Shown: positions 35,327-43,705 of the stretch, piece by piece
Layout of the letters: each line of letters starts with the position of its first letter
Numbering within the stretch: position 1 is the first letter of the stretch
Source: Paracoccus sphaerophysae
GTDB taxonomy: Bacteria; Pseudomonadota; Alphaproteobacteria; Rhodobacterales; Rhodobacteraceae
Assembly: GCF_000763805.1 (NCBI RefSeq)
Contig: NZ_JRKS01000017.1
Coordinates: 1-54,882 of the forward strand
Length of the DNA: 54,882 nucleotides
Direction of reading: 5' to 3'
The notes under the pieces: model-generated
Database searches by the model: none
What the model was told of the DNA's origin: nothing
What the model saw: only the letters and a program-made list of their open reading frames with translations
Position numbers and translations under genes: made by a program

Positions 35327-35667
35327 CAGTGCACCCCCACGAGCAGTTCCGGCGTCAGTCCCAGCGAGGCCCCCAGCCGATCGGCGACGGAACGCAGCGG
35401 CATCTCGGCAATGATCTGCGTCATGTGGGGCGGATCCGTGACACCGTCAGCGCCGGCGACTTTCCGGGCAAACTCGGCCAGCGCCACCGCCGTCTGCGTC
35501 AGGCGGTCGAGATCCTGCAGGGCCACCATCGCACGCAGCAGCCCCTCGCCCTCGAGCGGCGTTCCCTCTTCGGATTGCAGCAGCGGCACATCCTGCAGGC
35601 GCGCCAGACCCGCCGCGAGATCGGACAACTCGACCGACAGCGCGGCCAGAACAGAGGTGGCGTCCAT
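35326..35667 (-). CDS. Unknown small helical protein at the end of the Che-type operon
   Basis: 113 residues, predicted almost entirely helical and Leu/Ala-rich (VLAALSVELSDLAAGLARLQ, MVALQDLDRLTQTAVALAEF). No signal, helix anchor or known motif. Its start shares one base with the stop of the second CheY (TGATG), so translation is coupled and the gene is probably genuine. A small helical partner of a CheY would be consistent with a CheZ-like phosphatase or adaptor, but I see no CheZ active-site motif, so this is only a suggestion. Confidence 0.75.
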   Translation of the reverse strand: MDATSVLAALSVELSDLAAGLARLQDVPLLQSEEGTPLEGEGLLRAMVALQDLDRLTQTAVALAEFARKVAGADGVTDPPHMTQIIAEMPLRSVADRLGASLGLTPELLVGVH

Positions 35668-36053
35668 CAGAACCGCCCGATCACGGCTTCGAGGCAGGAC
35701 TTGAGGTCGGCGGGCGTGAACGGCTTCTTGATGAAATTGTTCATGCCCAGCGCCTTGCCCCGATCCACGATCTCGCGGTCGGCGCGGCCGGTGATGAGAA
35801 TGAAGCCCACCCCTTTCGTCGGCGCCTGCGTGCGCAGGGACTTGAGCAGCGTGAGGCCGTCCATGCCCGGCATGTTGAAATCAGACAGCACCAGATGGAC
35901 CGGGCGTTTGGCGATCTTCGCCAGCGCCTCCTGCCCGTCTGCGGCGTGATGGACGTTCCGGATGCCCATCGCCTCGAGCGCCTGCACGATCAGGCCGCGA
36001 CTCGTCGACATGTCGTCGACGACCATGACGTGAAGCTGATCCTTTATACTCAT
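35667..36053 (-). CDS. CheY-like response regulator (second copy)
   Basis: 128-residue single receiver: Asp13/Asp14 (VMVVDDMSTSR), phospho-acceptor Asp58 (LVLSDFNMPGMDG), Thr in FILITGRA and Lys in FIKKPFTPADL. MSTSR rather than the usual STMR after the acidic pair sets it apart from the first CheY of the operon. I chose the ATG at 36053 with AAAGGG upstream; an in-frame ATG at 36071 adds six residues. CheA is the expected phosphodonor. Whether it drives a flagellar switch or another target cannot be told, as no flagellar gene is in the window. Confidence 0.9.
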   Translation of the reverse strand: MSIKDQLHVMVVDDMSTSRGLIVQALEAMGIRNVHHAADGQEALAKIAKRPVHLVLSDFNMPGMDGLTLLKSLRTQAPTKGVGFILITGRADREIVDRGKALGMNNFIKKPFTPADLKSCLEAVIGRF

Positions 36054-36071
36054 GATCTTTTGCCCTTTCAA

Positions 36072-36896
36072 TCAGGCCGGAATGTATTGGTAGATGGTGT
36101 GGCGCACCGGGCGAAGCCGATCGCGAAGATGATCGGGAATGCTTTCCGAATGGCCGATGAACAGCCAGCCGCCTGGCCGCAGCTGGCGGCAGAATTTTTC
36201 CCACAGGCGCATTTGAGCGGCGGCATCGAAGTAGATGATGACATTCCGGCAGAAGATCACGTCGAACTTGGTGTCGAACGGCCACGCCGCGTGAAGATTG
36301 AGATGCTGGAAGGTCACCATTTCGCGGATCTTCCGGGTGACCTGATAACCGGCCGGCGTTCTTGCGAACCCCAGATTGACCAGCTCGGGCGAGACGCCGG
36401 ACAGCTCGGATTCCCGATAGGTAGCCGCCGAAGCCTGAGCCAGGATCGTCTGGTCGATATCCGTCGCGGTGATGGTGGCGCGGCAGCCAGCCTGCTGCGC
36501 CGTGATCGCGGCGGAGTAGGGCTCTTGGCCCGAGGAACAGCCGGCTGACCAGATCTGCGCGGATCGCACGGTGACGAAGGGCTCCTGGAACACCACCTGC
36601 CGGAGGAAGTCGAAGTGATGACCTTCGCGGAAGAAATGGGTGAAGTTCGTGGTCAGCGCCGAGACCAGGAAGTCATGTTCGCTGGGCAGCTCTCCGCCGT
36701 CCAGGCGGCGCACGTATTCCGCGAGATCGGCGCAGCCGTTGGTGACAATTCTCTTGTTCAGCCGCGCATTCATCATGCTGACCTTTTCCGGGCCAAGCAC
36801 GATGCCTGCCTCGCGATAGATCAGCTCGGCGATCCGCGAGTAGAGCGGATCGGCGAAGCGCTTGTCTGCGTTGCCCGGGATCACGTGCGCGACCAT
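36072..36896 (-). CDS. cheR: Chemotaxis protein methyltransferase CheR
   Basis: 274 residues. S-adenosylmethionine-dependent glutamate methyltransferase for chemoreceptors. The N-terminal helical domain carries GIVLGPEKVSMMNARLNKRI and LTTNFTHFFREGHHFDFL; the catalytic domain has IWSAGCSSGQEPYSAAI (SAM loop), ATDIDQTILAQAS and DVIFCRNVIIYFD. All typical CheR residues are present. It lies 4 bp after the cheW stop. Notably no cheB demethylase and no receptor gene are in the operon, so the methylation targets are encoded elsewhere. Confidence 0.95.
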   Translation of the reverse strand: MVAHVIPGNADKRFADPLYSRIAELIYREAGIVLGPEKVSMMNARLNKRIVTNGCADLAEYVRRLDGGELPSEHDFLVSALTTNFTHFFREGHHFDFLRQVVFQEPFVTVRSAQIWSAGCSSGQEPYSAAITAQQAGCRATITATDIDQTILAQASAATYRESELSGVSPELVNLGFARTPAGYQVTRKIREMVTFQHLNLHAAWPFDTKFDVIFCRNVIIYFDAAAQMRLWEKFCRQLRPGGWLFIGHSESIPDHLRDRLRPVRHTIYQYIPA

Positions 36897-36900
36897 CGTC

Positions 36901-37368
36901 TTACGCCGCGGTATCGTTCTGTTGGGTGGGCAGGACGGTATCGAGCTGGAGCATCCGGATCAGCCGGTTGTCGACCAGGGTCAACGCGCTGATGCAGTTG
37001 CTTTCCTTGTCCGCGGTCAGGTCCGGCGGCGGCTGCAGATCGGCGCGCGCGACCGACAGGATGTCGGACACGGCGTCGACCAGAAGACCGGCCGTCTGGC
37101 CGTTGACCGACACGACGATGATCACGTTGCGCTCGTCGCCTTCGATCGGCGGCATGCCCAGGCGGACCGCGAGGTCGATCACCGGCAGGACCGTGCCGCG
37201 CAGGTTGATCACGCCCTTGACGTGGCCGGGCGAGAACGGCAGCGGCGTGGCCCGCGACCAGCCCCGGATTTCCCGGACGGACATGATGTCGACGCAGTAT
37301 TCCTGTTCGCCCAGTCGAAAAGCCAGCAGTTCGATTTCCTGCGCAGCGTTCTGAGTGTTCTCGGTCAT
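36901..37368 (-). CDS. cheW: Chemotaxis coupling protein CheW
   Basis: 155 residues forming one CheW SH3-like domain linking receptors and CheA: LLAFRLGEQEYCVDIMSVRE, HVKGVINLRGTVLPVIDLAV and GLLVDAVSDIL are the usual core. The ATG at 37368 has AGGA about 9 bp upstream; an in-frame Met at 37389 would overlap the cheA end and add seven residues. It is 4 bp downstream of cheA. Confidence 0.93.
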   Translation of the reverse strand: MTENTQNAAQEIELLAFRLGEQEYCVDIMSVREIRGWSRATPLPFSPGHVKGVINLRGTVLPVIDLAVRLGMPPIEGDERNVIIVVSVNGQTAGLLVDAVSDILSVARADLQPPPDLTADKESNCISALTLVDNRLIRMLQLDTVLPTQQNDTAA

Positions 37369-37372
37369 GGCG

Positions 37373-39541
37373 TTATCCTGCAAGGGCAATCTCGTCCTCG
37401 CCCTCGGGCGCGGTCGGATGGGTGAGATCGGAGGGATCGAGGATCAGGGCGACCTGTCCGTCGCCCAGGATGGTGGCGGCCGCAACGCCGGGGATCGGAC
37501 CGTAGTTGCGGTTGAGACCTTTGATGACGACCTGACGCTGTTCCATGATCTGGTCGACGATCAGCGCGGCCCGCGACCCATCTTCCTGGGTGGTGAGGAT
37601 GACGATGGATTCGTCGGCCGAAGCGGGGGCGCGGCGGAAGCCGAGTTGCACGCCCAGATCGAACAGCGGCACGAAGTCGCCGCGAATGTGCAGCACTTCG
37701 GTCGAGCGCCCGATCCGCCGCACGTCGCCGGGCGAGAGCGTCGCGGTTTCGACGATCGACGACAGCGGCACCACGAGCGTCTCGTCTGCCACCCGCACGA
37801 CCATCCCGTCCAGCACTGCCAGGGTGAGCGGCAGAGAGATCGAGAACTTGGTCCCGACGCCTGCCGCGCTGCTGATCGTGACCCGCCCTCCCAGAACGGT
37901 GATGGCGCTTTTCACGACATCCATGCCGACCCCGCGGCCCGACAGCGCCGAAATCTGGCGGGCAGTCGAAAAGCCGGGAAGGAACAAGAGGTTGTCGATC
38001 TCAGCATCGGTAAGCTGCGCATCCGCCGGGATCAGCCCCTTGGAGACCGCGATTTCGCGGACCCGCGGGCGGTTGATGCCGGCGCCGTCGTCGGCGACCT
38101 CGATCAGCACCCGGCCGGCGCGATGCGAGGCGGACAGCGTGATGACGCCCTCGGCCGCCTTGCCCGCGGCCTGGCGGACATCCGGCGTCTCGATGCCGTG
38201 ATCGACCGAGTTGCGGATCATGTGGGTCAGCGGGTCGGCGAGACGTTCGATGACCGTCTTGTCGACCTCGGTCGCCTCGCCTTCGGTGCGCAGGCGGACT
38301 TCCTTGCCCACGGCGGCCGAGGCTTCGCGGATGATACGGGCCATGCGCTGGAACAGCGGTTTGACCGGCTGCGCCCGGATCATCATGACCCCATCCTGGA
38401 TGTCGCGGGTCAGCATCATGAACTCTTCGAGGCCGTTCATGACCGAAGGGTTCTCGCCCATCCCTGCCTCGGTCACGCTTTGCGCGAGCATCGCCTGGTT
38501 GATGACCAGCTCGCCCACGAGGTTGACCAGCCGGTCGACCCGTTCCAGATCGACGCGCACGGTTGCCGCCGCCGGCTCGCTTTCCGGCCGCGCGGCGCGG
38601 TTGCGCGTCGCGGGATCTGGCGGCGCGGCGCCTGCGGCGACTGCCGGGACATCTTCGTTGGCAGCCGCCACGATCGACCCGCTGTCGAGCCGAAGAGGCG
38701 AGGCGTTCTCAATCGCCGGCGGTTCGGTCATGGCAGCCTCGGCAACGGGATGATCAAAAGGGACAGGCTCGCCGGCGGCCGGCTGGTCCTGGGTGATGGC
38801 GAGGTCGCAGACGTCGGTGACGAAGTCGAAGACCTCGCGGATGTCTGCCTCGGTCATTTCGCCTTCGAGCCGTACGGTCCAGCCGAGCTGGGGCTGTTCG
38901 GCGGTGTCGGCCGACAGCGCCAGATCGTCGGGGACATGACAGTCGACCCGCGTCTCGCCCAGGGCCGCGAGAGCGCGCAGGATCAGCACCGCCTCGTTGC
39001 CGCTGGCGTAAAGCTCGGCCCGGGGCCGGAACCCGATCCGCCAGACGGGCAGTTCGACCGGCAGTTGCGGTTCGTCGTCGAGGCCCGGCAGATCGAGGCT
39101 GAAGCCCAGCGTCGCGGGGGTGAAATCCACCGCCTCGTCCTCCTCGGGCGCCGCATCGCCCATCAGCGCCTCGAGCGCCTTCAGCACGTCCTCGGCGCCG
39201 GCAGGCGGCGCGCTGTCGGATTGCGCGGCGCGGATGTGATCGTGCAGCAGGTCGGCGCCCTGGATGAACAGCTTGGTCGCGTCGCTGGTGAGTTCCAGCT
39301 TGCCGGCGCGCAGCTGGTCCAGCACGGTTTCGAAACGGTGCGCAAAGGCGACCAGGTCGTCAAAGCCGAACGCGCCGGCGCCGCCCTTGATCGAATGGAC
39401 CGCGCGGAACACGACGTTGATCGTTTCGCTGTCGCCGCCATCTTCGTCCAGGATGACGAGCGCATCCTGCAGGCTTTCCATCAGTTCCTCGCACTCGATG
39501 AAGAACGAGGCGCGGATTTCGGCCATCGGGTCGGTTGACAT
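37373..39541 (-). CDS. cheA: Chemotaxis histidine kinase CheA
   Basis: 722 residues in standard order: HPt (His49 in VFRAVHSIKGGAGAFGF), a linker and P2-like region (about 200-270), an acidic/Pro linker, P3 dimerisation (RVDRLVNLVGELVINQAMLA), P4 ATPase (HMIRNSVDHGIETPDVR, GRGVGMDVVKSAI) and a P5 CheW-like domain (PLTLAVLDGMVVRVADETLV). It autophosphorylates and passes phosphate to the two CheY proteins of the operon. The ATG at 39541 is preceded by GGGAGG; upstream in-frame codons to 39634 overlap cheY and are not conserved. Follows the first cheY by 13 bp. Confidence 0.95.
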   Translation of the reverse strand: MSTDPMAEIRASFFIECEELMESLQDALVILDEDGGDSETINVVFRAVHSIKGGAGAFGFDDLVAFAHRFETVLDQLRAGKLELTSDATKLFIQGADLLHDHIRAAQSDSAPPAGAEDVLKALEALMGDAAPEEDEAVDFTPATLGFSLDLPGLDDEPQLPVELPVWRIGFRPRAELYASGNEAVLILRALAALGETRVDCHVPDDLALSADTAEQPQLGWTVRLEGEMTEADIREVFDFVTDVCDLAITQDQPAAGEPVPFDHPVAEAAMTEPPAIENASPLRLDSGSIVAAANEDVPAVAAGAAPPDPATRNRAARPESEPAAATVRVDLERVDRLVNLVGELVINQAMLAQSVTEAGMGENPSVMNGLEEFMMLTRDIQDGVMMIRAQPVKPLFQRMARIIREASAAVGKEVRLRTEGEATEVDKTVIERLADPLTHMIRNSVDHGIETPDVRQAAGKAAEGVITLSASHRAGRVLIEVADDGAGINRPRVREIAVSKGLIPADAQLTDAEIDNLLFLPGFSTARQISALSGRGVGMDVVKSAITVLGGRVTISSAAGVGTKFSISLPLTLAVLDGMVVRVADETLVVPLSSIVETATLSPGDVRRIGRSTEVLHIRGDFVPLFDLGVQLGFRRAPASADESIVILTTQEDGSRAALIVDQIMEQRQVVIKGLNRNYGPIPGVAAATILGDGQVALILDPSDLTHPTAPEGEDEIALAG

Positions 39542-39554
39542 TGCCGGGCCTCCC

Positions 39555-39920
39555 TCAGCCGGTGACCATCTGGATGGTCTTGACGAGCTTGTGCGGATCG
39601 AACGGCTTGACGATCCAGCCGGTCGCGCCGGCATCGCGGGCCCGGGCCCGCAGTTCCGGGGCGCTTTCGGTCGTCAGCACCAGGATCGGGGTCGCCCGCA
39701 TCCGGTCGATCTCGCGGACCGCGCGGATGAACCCGAAGCCGTCCAGCCGCGGCATGTTGATGTCCGAGATGATCGCGTCGGGTTCCATCCCCTCGAGCAC
39801 CTCGAGACCGTGGACACCGTCATCGGCGGTGGTGACGGTCATGCCGGCCGCGGCCAGCGCGAGGCGGACCATGTCGCGCATCGTGCGGCTGTCGTCGACG
39901 GCAAGGATATTGAGGCTCAT
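39555..39920 (-). CDS. cheY: CheY response regulator (first copy)
   Basis: 121-residue receiver with Asp9/Asp10 (ILAVDDSRTMRD), phospho-acceptor Asp53 (AIISDINMPRLDG), LVLTTES and WIVKPFDPHKL. The SRTMRDMV run is classic for CheA-linked CheY. The start overlaps the STAS gene stop by 4 bp. Its target could be a flagellar motor elsewhere or the STAS protein. Confidence 0.93.
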   Translation of the reverse strand: MSLNILAVDDSRTMRDMVRLALAAAGMTVTTADDGVHGLEVLEGMEPDAIISDINMPRLDGFGFIRAVREIDRMRATPILVLTTESAPELRARARDAGATGWIVKPFDPHKLVKTIQMVTG

Positions 39921-40192
39921 TCAAACGTCTCCGCAGTAAAATGCCCGGCCAGCCCCATGGCGGCCAGGGCGTCCTCGAAGGCGGGGGAGCGCGGACCGAC
40001 GACCAGCCGGTGGCCGTGCGCCTGCCACTGGCGGTCCGCCGCAAGCAGCACCTGCGCCGCGAGCGCCCCCAGATGTTCGACCTGGCCCGCATCGACCACC
40101 AGGTCGGTGCCGGCGCAGCCGGTGATTTCCGAGACCAGCGGCTGCACGGTCGTCAGGTCCAGCCGGGGCGCGAGCGTGACCGTCGCCGTCAT
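39917..40192 (-). CDS. STAS-domain protein heading the Che-type operon
   Basis: 91 residues with the STAS fold of anti-sigma-factor antagonists: LAPRLDLTTVQPLVSEIT, DLVVDAGQVEHLGALAAQVL, GHRLVVGPRSPAFEDALAAM. The usual phosphorylatable Ser in the DSS/DSG loop is replaced (VEHLGALA), so control by Ser phosphorylation is unlikely. ACGGGG lies near the ATG. In Che-type operons of alphaproteobacteria a STAS gene in this position is recurrent in my recollection, suggesting an adaptor used by the pathway; the mechanism is unknown. Confidence 0.85.
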   Translation of the reverse strand: MTATVTLAPRLDLTTVQPLVSEITGCAGTDLVVDAGQVEHLGALAAQVLLAADRQWQAHGHRLVVGPRSPAFEDALAAMGLAGHFTAETFE

Positions 40193-40362
40193 CCCGTTGC
40201 CCCGTCATTTGATCGATGCCACATGAAAGCCATCCTTTCGCCCCGCATCCGTTGACGCCGTTATGGCCCCGACCTCTTAAGGTTCGGTTGATCGAGCCCG
40301 GTTTTCCGCCGGCCCCCAATTGCCAAGTCGCTAAAATGCGACGGATCCGCGCGTCGCGGCGC

Positions 40363-40391
40363 TTGCATCCGCCCGCTTTTGCGCCTATCTC
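40363..40391 (+). promoter_or_regulatory. Candidate rpsB promoter
   Basis: TTGCAT (40363-40368), a 17-bp spacer, then TATCTC (40386-40391) fit a vegetative promoter, about 115 bp before the rpsB ATG. The interval 40193-40506 is the only sizeable gap between the Che-type operon and rpsB, so the promoters of both divergent units must lie here. By-eye call. Confidence 0.4.
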
Positions 40392-40438
40392 GCGCGCACT
40401 TCACAGGCGGGGGCGGGCCTCTGGGCGGGAGAAATCCG

Positions 40439-40471
40439 TTCAGGTCCACCGGTTGGGGCGGTCGCCCTGAA
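40439..40471 (+). promoter_or_regulatory. Structured rpsB leader hairpin
   Basis: TTCAGG (40439-40444) pairs with CCTGAA (40466-40471), enclosing ACCG (40448-40451)/CGGT (40459-40462), 35 bp before the rpsB start. Ribosomal protein S2 represses its own mRNA in other bacteria through leader structure; this hairpin is a candidate site. Confidence 0.4.
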
Positions 40472-40506
40472 TCCCTCGCTCAGGCGCAAACCGGAAAGGA
40501 ATGGAC

Positions 40507-41295
40507 ATGGCGCTTCCCGATTATTCCATGCGTCAGCTGCTCGAGGCTGGCGTCCACTACGGCCACCAGACCCAGCGCTGGAACCCGCGCATGGCCGAAT
40601 ACATCTATGGTGACCGCAACGGCATCCACATCATCGACCTGACCCAGACGGTCCCGATGCTGGACCAGGCGCTGCAGGTGATCCGCGACACCGTCGCCAA
40701 GGGTGGCCGGGTGCTGTTCGTCGGCACCAAGCGGCAGGCGCAGAAGGCCGTGGCCGAGGCGGCGGAAAAATCCGCGCAATTCTACATGAACCACCGCTGG
40801 CTGGGCGGCACGCTGACCAACTGGAAGACCGTCTCGCAGTCGATCCAGCGGCTCAAGGCGATCGACGAGGCGATGGAATCGGGCGCCGAGGGCCTGACCA
40901 AGAAGGAACGGCTGGGCATGGAGCGTGAGCAGGCCAAGCTGCAGGCATCGCTGGGCGGCATCCGCGAGATGGGCGGCCTGCCGGACCTGCTGTTCGTGAT
41001 CGACGTGAACAAGGAAGACCTCGCCGTCCAGGAAGCCAACAAGCTGGGCATCCCGGTGGTCGCGATCGTCGACACCAACTGCTCGCCCAAGGGCATCAAC
41101 CACGTGATCCCGGGCAACGACGACGCTGCCCGCGCGATCGCGCTGTATTGCGACCTGGTCGCCCGCGCGGCGCTGGACGGGATGTCCGCGCAGATGGGCG
41201 CCGCCGGTGTCGATCTGGGCGCGCTGTCGGATGCACCGGCCGAGGACCTGGACGACGTCCAGGCCGCAGATGCGGCCGAGGCCGCGGACGCCTGA
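40507..41295 (+). CDS. rpsB: 30S ribosomal protein S2
   Basis: 262 residues. Binds the 30S head near the mRNA exit. [52 protein letters not shown] and [20 protein letters not shown] are family signatures. Two in-frame ATGs lie close together (40501 and 40507); I chose 40507 because AAAGGA at 40494-40499 would leave only one base before the first ATG but seven before the second. The C-terminal tail is an Ala/Asp-rich alphaproteobacterial extension. It is co-transcribed with tsf. Confidence 0.97.
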   Translation: MALPDYSMRQLLEAGVHYGHQTQRWNPRMAEYIYGDRNGIHIIDLTQTVPMLDQALQVIRDTVAKGGRVLFVGTKRQAQKAVAEAAEKSAQFYMNHRWLGGTLTNWKTVSQSIQRLKAIDEAMESGAEGLTKKERLGMEREQAKLQASLGGIREMGGLPDLLFVIDVNKEDLAVQEANKLGIPVVAIVDTNCSPKGINHVIPGNDDAARAIALYCDLVARAALDGMSAQMGAAGVDLGALSDAPAEDLDDVQAADAAEAADA

Positions 41296-41368
41296 CCGGC
41301 ACCATGACGGGACTTTCATCAGGCAGGGCGACGCTCTGCCTGACGTTCTGACAAACAAGGAGACGACC

Positions 41369-42256
41369 ATGGCTATCACGGCCGCGATGGTGAAGGAACT
41401 GCGCGAAACGACCGGCGCAGGGATGATGGACGCCAAGAAGGCGCTGGAAGAAACTGCCGGCGAAATGGAAGCCGCCGTCGACTGGCTGCGCACCAAGGGC
41501 CTGGCCAAGGCGGCCAAGAAATCGGGCCGCGTCGCTGCCGAGGGCCTGGTCGCCGTGGCCGTCCGCGACGGCAAGGGCGTGGCGGTCGAGGTGAACTCGG
41601 AAACCGACTTCGTCGGCAAGAACGAGGAATTCCAGTCGATGGTCCGCGGCATCGCGGATGCGGCCCTGGGGGTGAACTCGGTCGAGGACCTCGCCGCGGC
41701 GCAGCTGAACGGCAAGCCGGTCAGCGAGGTGCTGACCGACGCCATCGCCAAGATCGGCGAGAACATGACCCTGCGCCGGATGGTCACGGTCGAGGGCGAG
41801 AACGTCGTCTCCTACGTCCACAACGCCGCCGCGCCGAACATGGGCAAGATCGGCGTGCTGGTCGCGCTGAAGGGCGACGCCGCCAAGGCGCAGGAACTGG
41901 GCAAGCAGATCGCGATGCACATCGCGGCGACCTCGCCCGCCTCGCTGTCCGAGTCCGATCTGGACCCGGCGCTGGTCGAGCGTGAAAAATCGGTGCTGAC
42001 CGAGCAGGCGCGCGAATCCGGCAAGCCGGATTCGGTGATCGAGAAGATGATCGTCGGCCGGATGGCCAAGTTCTTCGAGGAAGTCACCCTGCTGGGCCAG
42101 AAATTCGTCATCAACCCCGACGTGACGGTGGCCCAGGCCGCCAGGGACGCCGGCGTCGAAGTGACGGGTTACGCTCGCGTCGCGGTTGGCGAGGGCATCG
42201 AGAAGAAAGAGGAAGACTTCGCCGCCGAAGTCGCCAAGACGCTGAAAGGCGCCTGA
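41369..42256 (+). CDS. tsf: Elongation factor Ts
   Basis: 295 residues. Guanine-nucleotide exchange factor for EF-Tu. N-terminal [20 protein letters not shown] and [20 protein letters not shown], core [17 protein letters not shown], and C-terminal [16 protein letters not shown] are diagnostic. AAGGAG lies 7 bp before the ATG. rpsB-tsf is the universal pairing; the 73-bp gap has no terminator. A strong terminator follows. Confidence 0.97.
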   Translation: MAITAAMVKELRETTGAGMMDAKKALEETAGEMEAAVDWLRTKGLAKAAKKSGRVAAEGLVAVAVRDGKGVAVEVNSETDFVGKNEEFQSMVRGIADAALGVNSVEDLAAAQLNGKPVSEVLTDAIAKIGENMTLRRMVTVEGENVVSYVHNAAAPNMGKIGVLVALKGDAAKAQELGKQIAMHIAATSPASLSESDLDPALVEREKSVLTEQARESGKPDSVIEKMIVGRMAKFFEEVTLLGQKFVINPDVTVAQAARDAGVEVTGYARVAVGEGIEKKEEDFAAEVAKTLKGA

Positions 42257-42284
42257 TCCAGCGGAACGCTCGGTCATGAACTGG

Positions 42285-42313
42285 AAAGGCCGGTCCTTGG
42301 GGACCGGCCTTTT
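42285..42313 (+). terminator. Intrinsic terminator of rpsB-tsf
   Basis: AAAGGCCGGTCC (42285-42296), loop TTGG, GGACCGGCCTTT (42301-42312) and a further T: a 12-bp perfect stem with a T-tract, 28 bp after the tsf stop. The A-run on the other flank lets it also end glcF transcription on the minus strand (stop at 42367). Confidence 0.95.
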
Positions 42314-42366
42314 CCGTTTGCAGCCGTGACGCGCGACCGGCTGCGCCAGCACGGCTCGGCGTCGGG

Positions 42367-43704
42367 TCAGGCGGGCTGCGCCAGCGGAGCAATGGGCCGG
42401 GTCGCTTCCGGATGGGCTGACTCCCACGCCGGCGGCGGCGGGCCGCCCGTGGCCCAGTCCAGCAGTTGCACCGTGTGCACCACCGGCACGTCCGTCCCCG
42501 AACCGATCTGCATCATGCAGCCGATATTGCCGGCCGCGACGATCTGCGGCCCCAGCGCCTCGATGGTGCGCAGCTTGCGGGCGCGCAGTTCGGCCGACAG
42601 TTTTGGCTGCAGCAGGTTATAGGTCCCCGCCGAGCCGCAGCACAGATGGCTGTCGACGGGGGTGACCACCTGGTACCCGGCGGCGCCCAGCAGCGACTTG
42701 GGCGCCGCCACGATCTTCTGCCCGTGCTGCAGCGAGCAGGCCGCGTGGTAGGCCACCCGCAGGCCCTGCGGGCTGGTCACCGGCGGCAACCCGTGGCTGT
42801 CGAGGAATTCGGTCACGTCGCGGGCGAGCCCCGCCACGCGCGCGGCGCCCTCGCGGTCGGGGTCGTGGGCGAACATGTGGCCGTAATCCTTGACCGTCGT
42901 TCCGCAGCCCGAGGCGTTGATGATGATCGCGTCCAGCTTCTCGACCGCGTCGGCGCGCAGGAAGGCGTGGATGGCGGCGCGGGCGCTGCGCATCGCCTGC
43001 TCCTCACGCCCCATGTGGTGGGTCAGCGCCCCGCAGCAGCCGAGGTTCTCGGGGATGACGACCTCGCACCCCGCCCGCCGCAAGAGCCGGATCGTGGCAT
43101 CGTTGATCTCGGGATCGAGCGCCTTCTGCGCGCAGCCGGTCAGCAGCGCCACCCGCGCGCGGCGGGGATCGATGGGTGGAAAGGTCGCGCCCAGATCGTC
43201 GCGGCTGGGGCCGGCGATGCGGGCCGGCGCCATCCTCAGCATGGCGCGCAGCCGCGCGTCGGGCATCAGCCGGGCGAACGGCCGGGCGAGCCGCGCCCCC
43301 AGCAGGGCCAGGCGAAAGCGGCCCGGATGCGGGATGATCGCGGCCAGCAGCCAGCGCAGCGCGCGGTCGTGCCAGGGCCGGCGGAAGGTGCGTTCGACGT
43401 GGACCCGGGCATGGTCGATCAGGTGCATGTAGTCCACGCCTGACGGGCAGGTCGTCATGCAGGCGAGGCACGACAGGCAGCGATCGACATGCAGCGCGGT
43501 CTTCGCATCCGCCGGGCGGCCGGCTTCCAGCATGTCCTTGATGAGGTAGATGCGACCGCGCGGGCTGTCCAGTTCGTCGCCTAGCACCTGATAGGTCGGG
43601 CAGGTAGCGGTGCAGAAGCCGCAATGGACGCAGGTGCGCAGGATCTTGTTCGCGGTCGCGATGCCGGGGTCGGCTAGCTGTTCGGGGGTGAAGTTCGTCT
43701 GCAT
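42367..43704 (-). CDS. glcF: Glycolate oxidase iron-sulfur subunit GlcF
   Basis: 445 residues. Carries electrons from the GlcD/E flavins to the quinone pool during glycolate to glyoxylate oxidation. Two 4Fe-4S motifs are present, CVHCGFCTATCP and CLSCLACMTTCPSG, plus the two CCG domains with GCCGALTHHMG and LCCGSAGTYNLLQP. I set the ATG at 43704, 1 bp after glcE; an in-frame Met at 43722 adds six residues. Last gene of glcDEF, followed by the shared terminator. Confidence 0.95.
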   Translation of the reverse strand: MQTNFTPEQLADPGIATANKILRTCVHCGFCTATCPTYQVLGDELDSPRGRIYLIKDMLEAGRPADAKTALHVDRCLSCLACMTTCPSGVDYMHLIDHARVHVERTFRRPWHDRALRWLLAAIIPHPGRFRLALLGARLARPFARLMPDARLRAMLRMAPARIAGPSRDDLGATFPPIDPRRARVALLTGCAQKALDPEINDATIRLLRRAGCEVVIPENLGCCGALTHHMGREEQAMRSARAAIHAFLRADAVEKLDAIIINASGCGTTVKDYGHMFAHDPDREGAARVAGLARDVTEFLDSHGLPPVTSPQGLRVAYHAACSLQHGQKIVAAPKSLLGAAGYQVVTPVDSHLCCGSAGTYNLLQPKLSAELRARKLRTIEALGPQIVAAGNIGCMMQIGSGTDVPVVHTVQLLDWATGGPPPPAWESAHPEATRPIAPLAQPA

Positions 43705-43705
43705 C

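Noticed and set aside
34553..35704. A long plus-strand open frame (383 codons) through the tandem array and into the Che operon
   Set aside because: It is made of the degenerate repeats followed by antisense of the 113-residue gene and cheY; no RBS, no recognised domain, and the repeat unit lengths of 16 and 17 bp break the frame pattern.
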